Made by a program: the position numbers and the translations under genes
The notes under the pieces: generated by a model
The model's input: the letters and a program-made list of their open reading frames with translations, nothing else
Databases searched by the model: none
What the model was told of the DNA's origin: nothing
In this document: positions 44,068 through 53,337 of the stretch, in pieces
Layout of the letters: every line of letters begins with the position of its first letter
How positions within the stretch are numbered: the stretch's first letter is position 1
From: Flaviramulus multivorans
Lineage (GTDB): Bacteria; Bacteroidota; Bacteroidia; Flavobacteriales; Flavobacteriaceae
Length of the DNA: 64,000 nucleotides
Assembly (NCBI RefSeq): GCF_021728415.1
Contig: NZ_JAKKDV010000002.1
Span: forward strand, 248,001 to 312,000
Reading direction: 5' to 3'

Positions 44068-44602
44068 TTCGTTTAAGTGTTAACAGTTCTTGTAATTTTG
44101 CTTTACCTCTAGATAGTTGTGTACGTGATGCGACTTCAGATATATTCAAAATCTCTGATATTTCTTGATGGTCATACCCTTCAATTAAATACAGCATCAC
44201 CACATACTGATACTTATCTGGTAACTTATTAATTGCTTCTTTTACATCGTTTAATGTAATTGCATCTTCTACCAACCATTTGTCGTCATTCGCAGTATCA
44301 ACTACTTTAAGGTGCACCTCTTCCAAATCAACTAGCTGTTGTTTTTTAGATTTTAAAAAGTCGATACTTTTATTTACAACAATACGTTTTAACCATGCCC
44401 CAAAAGTAACTTCTGCTTTATATTGATGCAGTTTAGTAAAAGCTTTAATAAAAGCTTCTTGTACTACATCTTCAGCATCATCAGCATCTTTCAAAAATCG
44501 TTTAGCAACAATATACATCCCGTCGCAGTACTGGTTGTATAACTGCAATTGTGCCTTCCGATTGTTTTGTTTACATTTTTCAATAATGTCAACCTGAAAC
44601 AT
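44051..44602 (-). CDS. ECF-family RNA polymerase sigma factor
   Basis: A 183-residue sigma-70 protein of the extracytoplasmic-function type. Region 2 is visible in RFLKDADDAEDVVQEAFIKA and FGAWLKRIVVNKSIDFL (about residues 34-80). Region 4 has NKLPDKYQYVVMLYLIEGYD and the helix-turn-helix HQEISEILNISEVASRTQLS near 148. It directs transcription of its own operon in most such systems. The 175 bases upstream contain on the opposite strand a TACTTTTG box (44611-44618); no clear minus-strand box is seen. Confidence 0.93.
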   Translation of the reverse strand: MFQVDIIEKCKQNNRKAQLQLYNQYCDGMYIVAKRFLKDADDAEDVVQEAFIKAFTKLHQYKAEVTFGAWLKRIVVNKSIDFLKSKKQQLVDLEEVHLKVVDTANDDKWLVEDAITLNDVKEAINKLPDKYQYVVMLYLIEGYDHQEISEILNISEVASRTQLSRGKAKLQELLTLKRNGTRH

Positions 44603-44777
44603 ACTAATACTACTTTTGGTTTAAGTTAGTTCTTTTTAAAAGACGATAAAAAAAATGAAGTGTTGCAAAAAAGAAATAATATTTTTTCTGTTGTATAACA
44701 AAGCTAATAAATATGCGTTTGAATTTCTTTAATTATTACTTTTTAAAGTATATTTATGCCTTATTAAATTGCTCTAT

Positions 44778-45332
44778 ATGAACACCTTTTTAAAACGTAC
44801 TTTAATTATTTTATCGATAGTAGCCTTAGGATTATTTTTATATTCCGTTTTTGTGGGAGATATATTTGGAAAGAGGTTAAGTCCTAAGGACACTGTTAAA
44901 TTTGAATTAAACGACTTAAAATTAAAAGTATTTTATAACAGACCATACAAAAAAGGGAGAGAGGTTTTTGGAGCTCTCGTGCCTTACGATCAAGTTTGGC
45001 GTACTGGTGCAAACGAAGCAACAACCTTTGAAACCAATAAAAATTTAGAAGTTGGTGGTATGCCACTTCCAGAGGGAAAATATACGCTTTGGACAGTTCC
45101 TAAAGATTCCGTTTGGACTGTAATATTTAACTCAAAACAATATTCTTGGGGTGTAAATGCCGAAATGAAACCTATGTGGGATCCAAACTATGATGTGGTA
45201 AATATTGATGTTCCTGTTGAAAAATTAAACACTACTATAGAACAGTTTACTATTGCTTTTGACAACTCGACAGATAATTTATTCTTAACAATGGCTTGGG
45301 ACGACACTAAAGTTTCGGTGCCATTAAAGTAG
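44778..45332 (+). CDS. DUF2911 family protein
   Basis: A 184-residue envelope protein. The N-terminus (MNTFLKRTLIILSIVALGLF) is a membrane anchor or signal. The rest matches DUF2911: VFYNRPYKKGREVFGALVPY, VWRTGANEATTFETNKNLEV, GKYTLWTVPKDSVWTVIFN and a C-terminal strand LTMAWDDTKVSVPL. It is a beta-sandwich family common in Bacteroidota with no known function. The ATG at 44778 is used; an in-frame TTG lies three codons earlier. Divergent from the sigma factor gene. Confidence 0.88.
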   Translation: MNTFLKRTLIILSIVALGLFLYSVFVGDIFGKRLSPKDTVKFELNDLKLKVFYNRPYKKGREVFGALVPYDQVWRTGANEATTFETNKNLEVGGMPLPEGKYTLWTVPKDSVWTVIFNSKQYSWGVNAEMKPMWDPNYDVVNIDVPVEKLNTTIEQFTIAFDNSTDNLFLTMAWDDTKVSVPLK

Positions 45333-45404
45333 GCATAAAACCAACTTTATAGGTGTTATACTAATGAAAATAAAATTGTAAATTAGTCATTCATACATGT
45401 ACTA

Positions 45405-46475
45405 GTGGCTAAAAAAAACAAATCGGCTTTAGAAGAAAAAAAGGGTATTTCTATTTCGGAAATCACAAATTCGTCGTCCATAAAATCTATTCAAAACAAA
45501 CGTAAAGTTGAAGTGGATACAAACACTTTAATAGCTTCAATTTTAAATAAAGATATTACAGCCTTAAGTAGAGCCATTACGCTCGTTGAAAGTAAAAATC
45601 CAAAACATTTAGAAAAAGCAAATGCTACAATAAAAGGTTGTTTACCACATGCAAATAAGTCTATTCGCATTGGTATTACTGGAGTTCCTGGAGTAGGAAA
45701 AAGTACTTTTATTGAAACCTTTGGCAAGTATTTAACTTCTTTAGGAAAACGTGTTGCAGTGCTTGCTATCGATCCTACAAGTACCATTACCAAAGGTAGT
45801 ATTTTAGGTGATAAAACCCGTATGGAAGAATTAGTGAAAGATGAGAATGCTTTTATACGACCTTCTGCTTCGGGTGATAGTTTAGGCGGAGTTGCCAGAA
45901 AAACAAGAGAATCAATTATTTTGTGTGAAGCTGCTGGATTTGATGTTATCATTATCGAAACTGTTGGTGTTGGGCAAAGTGAAACGACGGTGCATAGTAT
46001 GGTAGATTTCTTTTTATTACTAAAATTAGCAGGTGCTGGTGATGAATTACAAGGTATTAAACGCGGTATTATGGAAATGGCAGATGCTATTGCCATTAAT
46101 AAAGCAGATGGTGATAATTTAAAACATGCAAGACTTGCCAAAGTTGAGTTTAACAGAGCACTTCACCTCTACCCAGAAAAAGAATCTGAATGGCAACCTA
46201 AAGTTACGCTTTGTAGTGCTTTACATAATGAAGGTATTGATGCTATTTGGAAAATCATTTTAGACTATATACAATTAACTACCAAGAACACTTATTTCCA
46301 AGCAAAAAGAAATGACCAAAATAAATTCTGGTTAATTCAAACTATTGAAAATCAATTAAAATCTGATTTTTTTAATGCACCAAAAATCAAAAAAGAATTA
46401 ATCAAGCAACTTCAACTAATAGAAGATAATAAAACCACCCCATTTGCGGCTGCATATTATTTATTGAAATTATAA
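45405..46475 (+). CDS. meaB: Methylmalonyl-CoA mutase-associated GTPase MeaB
   Basis: G3E-type GTPase that gates adenosylcobalamin loading and protects methylmalonyl-CoA mutase. The 356-residue protein starts at GTG and has Walker A GITGVPGVGKSTFIE near residue 90, LAIDPTSTITKGSILGDKTR, the switch ETVGVGQSE and the GTP-specificity motif NKAD. The mutase subunits are not in the window. It is followed by a TonB-type receptor gene 11 bases later; a corrinoid-linked role for that receptor is tempting but not supported by its type. Confidence 0.94.
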   Translation: MAKKNKSALEEKKGISISEITNSSSIKSIQNKRKVEVDTNTLIASILNKDITALSRAITLVESKNPKHLEKANATIKGCLPHANKSIRIGITGVPGVGKSTFIETFGKYLTSLGKRVAVLAIDPTSTITKGSILGDKTRMEELVKDENAFIRPSASGDSLGGVARKTRESIILCEAAGFDVIIIETVGVGQSETTVHSMVDFFLLLKLAGAGDELQGIKRGIMEMADAIAINKADGDNLKHARLAKVEFNRALHLYPEKESEWQPKVTLCSALHNEGIDAIWKIILDYIQLTTKNTYFQAKRNDQNKFWLIQTIENQLKSDFFNAPKIKKELIKQLQLIEDNKTTPFAAAYYLLKL

Positions 46476-46486
46476 TAAGATTATTT

Positions 46487-48865
46487 ATGAATTTCAAATA
46501 TTTACATTTCTTTTTACACTGCCTTGTATTTATGTTTTGGAAAGCTACAATAGCTCAAAATCCATCATTTAACATAACTGGAAATGTAATTGAAATAAAT
46601 AGTAAAATGCCCATTGAATATGCAACTATAACTATAATAGACACCAACAGCAAAAATCCCATAACAGGCACAATAACAGATGTTAATGGTGTTTTTTCTA
46701 TTGAAACTAGAGCATCCAATTTTTATATAGAAGTAAGCTTTATCGGGTTTATTACGCAAACTTTTAAAGACTTTTCTGTAACAAATAATAAGATAGATTT
46801 AGGCATTATTTCACTATCCGAGGATTTGCAAAATTTAGGCGAGGTTTTAATACGAGCAGAAAAATCGCAAACAGAATTTAAGTTAGATAAACGTGTTTTT
46901 AATGTAGGCACAGACCTGAGTTCAACAGGAGCCAGTGCCTTAGAGGTATTAAATAACGTACCCTCTGTAAGCGTAAACATAGAAGGCGAAGTTAGTTTAA
47001 GAGGCAATCAAGGTGTTCAAATCTTAATTAATGGTAAACCATCTGTTTTAACCAATGCAGATGGTAATGCACTAGGAACCATAACTGCTGATATGATTGA
47101 AAGAATTGAAGTTATAACCAATCCGTCTGCAAAATATGATGCCGAAGGTACTTCTGGCATTATCAACATAGTAATTAAAAAATCTGAAAAAAAAGGGTTA
47201 AATGGTTCTGCTTCAATTAATGTTGGAGAACCTAGCAGTAACAGTTTTGGTTTGAGTATCAATAAACGTACTGAAAAGTTCAACTTATTTAGTCAATTGG
47301 GTTTTGGCATAAGGTCTTTTCCAAGAGAATCTAAATCTATAAATAGCGATTTAATAAATAACGTTTCGATAAATAGCTTTGGAGAAAGCGAGTTTGATGA
47401 AAAATTCAGCAATATTCTTATCGGTACAGATTATCATTTAAATGACTATAACGTTATTACCCTTTCTGGCACCTATGCTTATGAAGTTGAAGACCAATCT
47501 TCAATAGCCAATTTCAACAGTATAGATGCTTCAAATTCCATTACCAATAGATGGATACGCGATGAAAAAACTAAAGCTACCAATCCGAAATTGAGTTATG
47601 AATTGCAATACAAAAAAGATTTTAAAAGACATGAAGACCAAGACTTACTGTTTAGTGCTCTAGGAAGTTCGTTTAGAAAAGACCAGTCTTCAGATTTTTT
47701 AAATACAGTAATAGTTGGTGACGATTCTGATTCTCAACAAGAAACACGTACCGACTATAAACTTGAAGACTATATTTTTAAACTTGATTATACACATCCT
47801 TTTTTAGAAAAATATACTCTTGAAACAGGCTCACAATATGCTATCAATATCGTGTCTAATGATTTTGCAGTTAGTGATTTAATAGATGGTAATTGGGTTA
47901 ATAATTTAGATTTGACTAATGTTTTTGATTTAGACCAAAAAGTTTTTGCACTATATGCTACCGGAGCCTATGAAGGTGACCTTTGGGGAGTGAAGTTTGG
48001 TTTAAGAATGGAAAGTACAGATTTAAAAACTATTTTAATAAATACTAATGAAACAAATGGTAACAATTACACCAATCTGTTTCCAAGCGTGCATACTTCT
48101 TACAAACTAAATGATAACTTTTCTTTGCAAGCAGGCTATTCCAGACGAATAAACAGACCCGGATTAAGAAGTTTAAACCCATTCTCTAACATTAGAAATA
48201 ATTTTAGTATCTCGAGAGGTAACCCAAATTTATTACCTGAGTATACGGATTCGTATGAGTTAACCAGCATTCAAAAAATAGGTAAAGCCTCTTTAAATTT
48301 CAGTTTATACTACCGCTATACTACTGATGTTATAGAACGTGTATCAACTTTTGTTGAAAATGTAAGTATTTCGCAACCCGAAAACATAGGCGTAAGCAAC
48401 ACCACTGGTTTTGAATTTAATGGCAAATACAATCCCACAAACTGGTTTTCATTAAATGGCGATTTTAATATTAATTATTTTAGCAGAAAAGGTGTTTTTG
48501 AAACAACGACTTTTGATTTTAAAGGTAATAATTGGTCGTCACGATTAACTTCAAAATTTAAATTGCCTTTAGAGTTTGATTTTGAATTGTCAGGAAATTA
48601 CTTTTCTAGGTTCAAAACTCTTCAAGGTGAAACTTTTGAAAATGTTTTTGCTGATTTTGGTGTACGTAAAAAAATATTGAAAGGAAAAGTTATATTAAAC
48701 GTAAGTGTTCGAGATGTATTTGCTTCACAAGTTTCTGAAACTGAAACATCGCAACCAGATTTTTATTTATACAACGGCGATAAAAGAGGTCGCTTTATAA
48801 CTTTTGGTATTAGTTACGGGTTTGGGAAAGGAGAAGCTATGGAATTTTCTGGACAGCGTCGTTAA
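46487..48865 (+). CDS. Outer-membrane beta-barrel receptor with CarboxypepD_reg-like domain
   Basis: A 792-residue outer-membrane protein. A signal peptide (about 24 residues, ending ATIAQN) is followed by a carboxypeptidase-regulatory-like domain (residues 27-110, GTITDVNGVFSIETR). A plug domain (NNVPSVSVNIEGEVSLRGNQ, ILINGKP) and a large barrel ending FGISYGFGKG come next. It fits the outer_membrane beta-barrel family (OMP_b-brl_3 type) related to TonB-dependent transporters. The ligand is unknown; no SusD-like partner lies nearby, which argues against a glycan-uptake pair. Confidence 0.88.
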   Translation: MNFKYLHFFLHCLVFMFWKATIAQNPSFNITGNVIEINSKMPIEYATITIIDTNSKNPITGTITDVNGVFSIETRASNFYIEVSFIGFITQTFKDFSVTNNKIDLGIISLSEDLQNLGEVLIRAEKSQTEFKLDKRVFNVGTDLSSTGASALEVLNNVPSVSVNIEGEVSLRGNQGVQILINGKPSVLTNADGNALGTITADMIERIEVITNPSAKYDAEGTSGIINIVIKKSEKKGLNGSASINVGEPSSNSFGLSINKRTEKFNLFSQLGFGIRSFPRESKSINSDLINNVSINSFGESEFDEKFSNILIGTDYHLNDYNVITLSGTYAYEVEDQSSIANFNSIDASNSITNRWIRDEKTKATNPKLSYELQYKKDFKRHEDQDLLFSALGSSFRKDQSSDFLNTVIVGDDSDSQQETRTDYKLEDYIFKLDYTHPFLEKYTLETGSQYAINIVSNDFAVSDLIDGNWVNNLDLTNVFDLDQKVFALYATGAYEGDLWGVKFGLRMESTDLKTILINTNETNGNNYTNLFPSVHTSYKLNDNFSLQAGYSRRINRPGLRSLNPFSNIRNNFSISRGNPNLLPEYTDSYELTSIQKIGKASLNFSLYYRYTTDVIERVSTFVENVSISQPENIGVSNTTGFEFNGKYNPTNWFSLNGDFNINYFSRKGVFETTTFDFKGNNWSSRLTSKFKLPLEFDFELSGNYFSRFKTLQGETFENVFADFGVRKKILKGKVILNVSVRDVFASQVSETETSQPDFYLYNGDKRGRFITFGISYGFGKGEAMEFSGQRR

Positions 48866-48877
48866 TAGCATGCCTAT

Positions 48878-49453
48878 TTACAAAATGTTAGCAAACTTTT
48901 TTAACAAGTAAATTGCTAATTTGTAAAATAAAAACCCTGAAATAGCTCCAAAAATTAACCCACAAACGATATCAAGAGGATAATGTACTCCAACATAAAT
49001 TCTGCTGTAGGCTACTATAAAACTAATTAAAACCAAAACGTAAACCAGCCTTTTATAATACGGTCTTAAAAGCAAACCACCGAAAATGGCCACTGCCATA
49101 GTATTCGATGCATGCCCAGAAAAGAATCCGTATTTACCACATCTTACAGCTATAAAACGTAATTGGTCCACTATACTGGCTTCTCCACATGGTCGGGCTC
49201 TTTCAAAACCACGTTTAAACACATTTGTGATTTGATCAGTAAATGTAATCATTACAGCAGTTACCAAAATCAACAGCAGTAACGCTTTCCATCCTAATTT
49301 TTTATAAATAGCAACAAATAAAATAATGCCTAATAAGGGTCCAAAATAAATTTTATTGGTAATTATTAACCATAAATTATCCCATGTAGGTGATCCTAAA
49401 TTGTTTAAAAACAAAAAGAGTTCGGTATCGTATTCTAAAAGTTTTTCAATCAT
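48878..49453 (-). CDS. PAP2-family membrane phosphatase
   Basis: A 191-residue polytopic phosphatase with five or six membrane helices. All three catalytic motifs are present: KRGFERARPCG (K-x6-R-P), FFSGHASNTMAVA and YSRIYVGVHYPLDIVCG (SR-x5-H-x3-D). Such enzymes remove phosphate from undecaprenyl pyrophosphate or phosphatidic acid at the membrane outer face. The N-terminal LLEYDTELFLFLNNLG is typical of the Bacteroidota group. Ten bases after the following small acidic protein gene on the same strand. Confidence 0.93.
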   Translation of the reverse strand: MIEKLLEYDTELFLFLNNLGSPTWDNLWLIITNKIYFGPLLGIILFVAIYKKLGWKALLLLILVTAVMITFTDQITNVFKRGFERARPCGEASIVDQLRFIAVRCGKYGFFSGHASNTMAVAIFGGLLLRPYYKRLVYVLVLISFIVAYSRIYVGVHYPLDIVCGLIFGAISGFLFYKLAIYLLKKFANIL

Positions 49454-49463
49454 TTTTAATCAA

Positions 49464-49691
49464 CTAATCTTCGTATTTAGCTATTTCTGCATCATAAAAT
49501 TCTGTTGCTAACTTAATGGCATTTTCTGTTTCTGTTTGAAGCTCATTTTGGTCTTCATCATCAAAATCTTCAAACCATTCTACCTCATCATTCTCAAGAT
49601 TAATAATAAATCTAGGAAATTCAGTATGAATTATAAATATAGCGTCTGGATAATCAGAATTATCACCTAGTATAAATTTTGGAAGTGCCAT
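49464..49691 (-). CDS. Small acidic conserved protein
   Basis: A 75-residue very acidic cytosolic protein, MALPKFILGDNSDYPDAIFI at the start and a cluster WFEDFDDEDQNEL in the middle. I recognise it only as a small hypothetical found in Flavobacteriia; no domain can be named. It sits nine bases after the MATE exporter and ten before the PAP2 phosphatase, all on the minus strand, so it is probably expressed with them. Confidence 0.75.
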   Translation of the reverse strand: MALPKFILGDNSDYPDAIFIIHTEFPRFIINLENDEVEWFEDFDDEDQNELQTETENAIKLATEFYDAEIAKYED

Positions 49692-49700
49692 TGATAGTTA

Positions 49701-51077
49701 TTAGTTGTTTGACAAAATTAACTTTTTAGTTAAATAATTAAATCGAATATACAATAAAATAGCAGCAGTGGTTAAACCCGCCAATAATCCCATCCAAATA
49801 CCAAAACTACCATACGCCTCTTCTTTCCCTAAAAACCAACTAATAGGAAAACCAACCAACCAATAGGATATAAAGGTTATAATAGTTGGTATTTTAACAT
49901 CTTGCAACCCGCGGAGAGCTCCCAATACAATAACTTGAACGCTATCGCTAATTTGAAAAATAGCCGCAGCAATTAATAATTTTGAAGCTATGCTTACAAC
50001 TTCGGTATTGTCTAACAAGTTTTGCGTATCGTTAAAATCTACATAAAGCTTTGGCAAACTACCATGAAATAAAAAGAAAATAGTAGCAAAGCCAATGGCT
50101 AGAATAGTTCCTAAAAGAAAAATTGAAAAGGCAATTCGCCTTAGTTCAAAATAATTTTTTAACCCCTTTTGATTACCTACTCTAATCATAGAAGCAACAC
50201 TTAATCCCATGGCAACCATAAAGGTCATAGACGATAAATTCAGTGCTATTTGATTTGCAGCTTGCGGGTTTTTTCCTAGCAGCCCACTTAACCAAATGGC
50301 CGCCGTAAAAATGGCAACCTCAAAAAACATTTGCATAGCGCTTGGTGCGCCTAGGTTTAATATTTTTTTAATCATTAACTTATCTAAAACAAAGAATTTA
50401 AGGTTGGTAACATAGGCTTTAGACTTTTCTTTTCCTTTCAATAAAAACCATAAATGCCATACCATAATAATTCTTGAAGCCAATGTACCATAAGCTGCTC
50501 CTACTATACCTAATTCTGGAAAGCCGAATTTTCCAAAAATTAATAGGTAATTTAAAACCACATTCACCACGTTAGCCAATACTGTAGCATACATTGGATA
50601 ACGAGTCATTGACAACCCATCGCTAAACTGTTTATACCCTTGAAAAATTATTAACGGTATTAATGAAAATGCCACTAAATCCAAGTATGGGATGGCTAAT
50701 TCAACAACTTCAACAGGTTGTTTCATTAAATACATGAGTGGTTTTGCAAAAAATACCATTAAAAATAGTAGAACCCCTAACACAGTACACAAGAACAATC
50801 CATGTTTAAAGGACGATTTTCCTTGAACAAAATCTTTAGCTGAATCAGCCTCTGCGATTAAAGGTGTAATCGCTGTAGAAAACCCAATACCTAGAGACAT
50901 AGCTATAAACATAAAACTATTACCCAAAGAAACGGCAGCAAGTTCAGCAGTTCCTAATTGCCCCACCATAATATTATCAATAAAACTCACAAAAGTATGT
51001 CCCAACATACCCAGCATAACGGGTGCAGCTAGTTGCCAATTATATTTAAATTCTTTGGTGTAATTACTCAATTGCAT
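49701..51077 (-). CDS. MATE-family efflux transporter
   Basis: A 458-residue, 12-helix transporter of the MATE/NorM type, exporting drugs or metabolites with sodium or proton coupling. The N-terminal lobe has LAAPVMLGMLGHTFVSFIDN and MVGQLGTAELAAVSLGNS; the second lobe repeats the pattern with LNLGAPSAMQMFFEVAIF. I start at the ATG at 51077 (MQLSNYTKEF), since an earlier frame would run through the -7 box TACTTTTG. That box ends only four bases before the ATG. Confidence 0.93.
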   Translation of the reverse strand: MQLSNYTKEFKYNWQLAAPVMLGMLGHTFVSFIDNIMVGQLGTAELAAVSLGNSFMFIAMSLGIGFSTAITPLIAEADSAKDFVQGKSSFKHGLFLCTVLGVLLFLMVFFAKPLMYLMKQPVEVVELAIPYLDLVAFSLIPLIIFQGYKQFSDGLSMTRYPMYATVLANVVNVVLNYLLIFGKFGFPELGIVGAAYGTLASRIIMVWHLWFLLKGKEKSKAYVTNLKFFVLDKLMIKKILNLGAPSAMQMFFEVAIFTAAIWLSGLLGKNPQAANQIALNLSSMTFMVAMGLSVASMIRVGNQKGLKNYFELRRIAFSIFLLGTILAIGFATIFFLFHGSLPKLYVDFNDTQNLLDNTEVVSIASKLLIAAAIFQISDSVQVIVLGALRGLQDVKIPTIITFISYWLVGFPISWFLGKEEAYGSFGIWMGLLAGLTTAAILLYIRFNYLTKKLILSNN

Positions 51078-51081
51078 TTGG

Positions 51082-51089
51082 CAAAAGTA
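51082..51089 (-). promoter_or_regulatory. Promoter -7 box for the MATE exporter gene
   Basis: Read on the minus strand, TACTTTTG matches TAnnTTTG. A TTG stands 21 bases further upstream as -33 element. Only four bases separate the box from the ATG, predicting a leaderless message. Confidence 0.6.
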
Positions 51090-51180
51090 AACTTTAGCGG
51101 TTGTTTTAACCAATTTTGTAAGGTTCTTTTAACAAACACTTATAAATTAACAAATGTTAATAATAATGCTCCGTTTTCTA

Positions 51181-51348
51181 TTTTTTGAAAGAATTATTTT
51201 ATAAATTAGCGTTGCTGTAAAAAGCATTTTCTCTTAACTAGTTAAATAGCATTTTAGAAAACTTTAGCGCTATATTATTTTTTTAAAGGGATTATAAAGC
51301 AGAGCTTGAAGTTTCAAAATTAAAGGAGGGATTTATTTCCTCCTTTTT
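51181..51348 (+). ncRNA. Candidate small RNA in the 344-base gap, ending at an orphan terminator
   Basis: The gap between the MATE gene and the PD40 gene has no open frame of note. It holds paired segments TAGCG (51207-51211) with CGCTA (51268-51272), enclosing TTTTCT (51227-51232) with AGAAAA (51256-51261) and a palindrome TTAACTAGTTAA (51234-51245). It ends in a strong plus-strand terminator that serves no annotated gene. A structured small RNA, possibly 6S-like, would explain this. The promoter is not certain; TAAATTAG (51203-51210) is a weak -7 candidate. Confidence 0.35.
51322..51348 (+). terminator. Orphan intrinsic terminator
   Basis: AAAGGAGG (51322-51329) pairs with CCTCCTTT (51339-51346) around a nine-base loop, followed by Ts. 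No plus-strand gene lies upstream for more than 2 kb, the neighbours to the left being on the minus strand. Confidence 0.7.
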
Positions 51349-51421
51349 AATACACTAACATTAACATTCCTTTTAGAATTCTATAGATTTCCATTTAGTA
51401 TATTGTGCTAAATACTTTGTT

Positions 51422-52357
51422 ATGAAATCATTTATCACACCTGTTTTTATTTTAACATTTTTAGTGAGCTTCTCTCAAAAAGCAGTTCAACCTTTTATGC
51501 CTGAAATTATTAAACAATTTCCTAACGTTAGAGATATTGCTATATCGCCAAACGGAAATGAGGTTATGTTTACTGCACAAAGTGTTATGGGAAATCTTTC
51601 TGCTATTATTCATATTAAAAAAGAGAATGATACCTGGTTGAAACCTGAAGTGGCTTCTTTTTCAGGGCAGCATTTTGATTTAGAACCCTTTTTTTCGCAT
51701 GATGGATTAACCTTATTTTTTGTTTCCACCAGACCTCTTGATAGTTCATCGACAGAGCCCAAAGATTTTGATATTTGGTATGTAAAAAGAACAGACCTAG
51801 ACGCCAATTGGTCTGAACCGACAAACATGGGAGCTCCTATAAATACCGAACATGGAGAGTTTTACCCTTCCATTTCTAATAATGGTAATTTTTACTTTAC
51901 CAGAGATAATCCTACCCTAAAAAGAAAGGACGATATTTATATAAGTGAATTAAAAAATGGAAACTATACAGAGCCTGTAGTCTTGCCAGATACAGTTAAC
52001 TCTGATGGTTATGAGTACAATGCATTTATTGCTCCCGATGAATCGTATTTACTTTTTGGAGGTTATAACCGAAAAGATGGCTTAGGTAGTGGTGATTTGT
52101 ATATTAGTTATCATACCGAAAATGGTTGGACACAAGCTGAAAATTTAGGCAATTTGGTAAATTGTGATAAAATGGATTATTGTCCGTTTGTTGATTTTAA
52201 AACCAATACACTTTATTTTACTAGTAAACACGATAACACAAATACTAATTTACCATTATCATTATCAATAACTGATTTGCTTTTAGAATTTGATAAATAT
52301 GATAATGGTGCAAGTAGATTATATAAGGTATTCATTGATGAATTATTAAAAAAATAA
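51422..52357 (+). CDS. Secreted PD40/TolB-like beta-propeller protein
   Basis: A 311-residue protein with a signal peptide (MKSFITPVFILTFLVSFSQ). WD40-like PD40 repeats are seen: VRDIAISPNGNEVMFT, DLEPFFSHDGLTLFFVSTRP, EFYPSISNNGNFYFTRDN, YNAFIAPDESYLLFGG and YCPFVDFKTNTLYFTS. These form about five blades of a propeller. Such proteins in this phylum sit in the envelope; no enzyme domain is attached here. Its leader region follows the candidate small RNA terminator. Confidence 0.87.
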   Translation: MKSFITPVFILTFLVSFSQKAVQPFMPEIIKQFPNVRDIAISPNGNEVMFTAQSVMGNLSAIIHIKKENDTWLKPEVASFSGQHFDLEPFFSHDGLTLFFVSTRPLDSSSTEPKDFDIWYVKRTDLDANWSEPTNMGAPINTEHGEFYPSISNNGNFYFTRDNPTLKRKDDIYISELKNGNYTEPVVLPDTVNSDGYEYNAFIAPDESYLLFGGYNRKDGLGSGDLYISYHTENGWTQAENLGNLVNCDKMDYCPFVDFKTNTLYFTSKHDNTNTNLPLSLSITDLLLEFDKYDNGASRLYKVFIDELLKK

Positions 52358-52386
52358 GATTGCTGTTTACATTACTACTTTAAAAG

Positions 52387-53328
52387 TTACAAGTATAAAA
52401 CTTGCTTTTTTGCTTCTTCAAACTCCCGAATGATGTCTGTTACAATTTCAGCAACGGGTTTAATATCGTGAATTAATCCAGCAATCTGCCCAATTTCTAA
52501 TTCACCATTGTCTAAATCGCCTTCAAACATACCTTTTTTAGCACGCGCCCTTCCTAAAAGTTTTTTTAACTGCTCAACCGTTGGTGCTGTTTTATACAAT
52601 TCTTGAACTTCGTTATAAAACTTATTCTTAATCAATCTTACAGGAGCTAATTCCTTTAAAGTTAATTGGGTGTCGCCTTCCTTGGCATCTACAACCACTT
52701 GCTTAAAGGCATTATGAGCAGAACTTTCAAGGCTCGCCACAAATCTACTACCCACCTGTACTCCATCAGCACCCAAAATCATGGTTGCTAACATGGCTCG
52801 TCCTGTAGCAATACCACCAGCAGCGATTAATGGGATATGAATCTGTTCTTTCACCATAGGAATAAGCGTTAAGGTGGTTGTTTCATCACGTCCGTTATGT
52901 CCGCCTGCTTCAAAACCTTCTGCAACTACAGCATCAACACCTGCTTCTTGCGCCTTTAACGCAAACTTCACACTGCTTACCACATGTACAACCGTTATTC
53001 CTCGTTCTTTTAACCAAGAGGTCCAAGTTTTCGGGTTTCCTGCCGATGTAAATACTATTTTAACACCTTCCTCTACAATTATATTCATGATTTTTTCGAT
53101 ATCAGGATATAACATAGGTACATTAACGCCAAATGGCTTATCGGTTACTTTTTTACATTTTTGGATATGTTCACGCAATACTTCTGGGTACATAGAGCCC
53201 GCTCCTATGAGTCCTAAAACACCAGAATTACTGGCAGCAGAAGCTAATCGCCAACCACTATTCCAAACCATACCAGCTTGAATAATGGGATATTTAATAT
53301 TGAAAAGTTTGGTAACTCTATTAGACAT
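52387..53328 (-). CDS. Nitronate monooxygenase / 2-nitropropane-dioxygenase-like flavoprotein
   Basis: A 313-residue FMN barrel enzyme. It begins with IKYPIIQAGMVWNSGWRLAS and has VVAEGFEAGGHNGRD near residue 135, IPLIAAGGIATGRAM near 165 and LGADGVQVGSRFVAS near 185, the FMN phosphate site. Members oxidise nitronates (removing toxic nitro compounds) or act as enoyl-ACP reductase FabK. FabK is possible given the similar fold, but no fab genes lie beside it. Nine bases downstream of mnmA. Confidence 0.88.
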   Translation of the reverse strand: MSNRVTKLFNIKYPIIQAGMVWNSGWRLASAASNSGVLGLIGAGSMYPEVLREHIQKCKKVTDKPFGVNVPMLYPDIEKIMNIIVEEGVKIVFTSAGNPKTWTSWLKERGITVVHVVSSVKFALKAQEAGVDAVVAEGFEAGGHNGRDETTTLTLIPMVKEQIHIPLIAAGGIATGRAMLATMILGADGVQVGSRFVASLESSAHNAFKQVVVDAKEGDTQLTLKELAPVRLIKNKFYNEVQELYKTAPTVEQLKKLLGRARAKKGMFEGDLDNGELEIGQIAGLIHDIKPVAEIVTDIIREFEEAKKQVLYL

Positions 53329-53337
53329 GTAAATATT

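Noticed and set aside
45491-46141. 216-residue open frame on the minus strand
   Set aside because: It lies fully inside meaB on the opposite strand, has low-complexity Ser/Pro/Leu composition and no recognisable motif; meaB itself has all family motifs.
46487-48865. SusC/SusD-type glycan-uptake locus
   Set aside because: No SusD-like gene is present and the receptor resembles the OMP_b-brl_3 type rather than SusC.
52874-53281. 135-residue plus-strand frame
   Set aside because: Antisense to the nitronate monooxygenase gene, whose FMN-binding motifs are intact.
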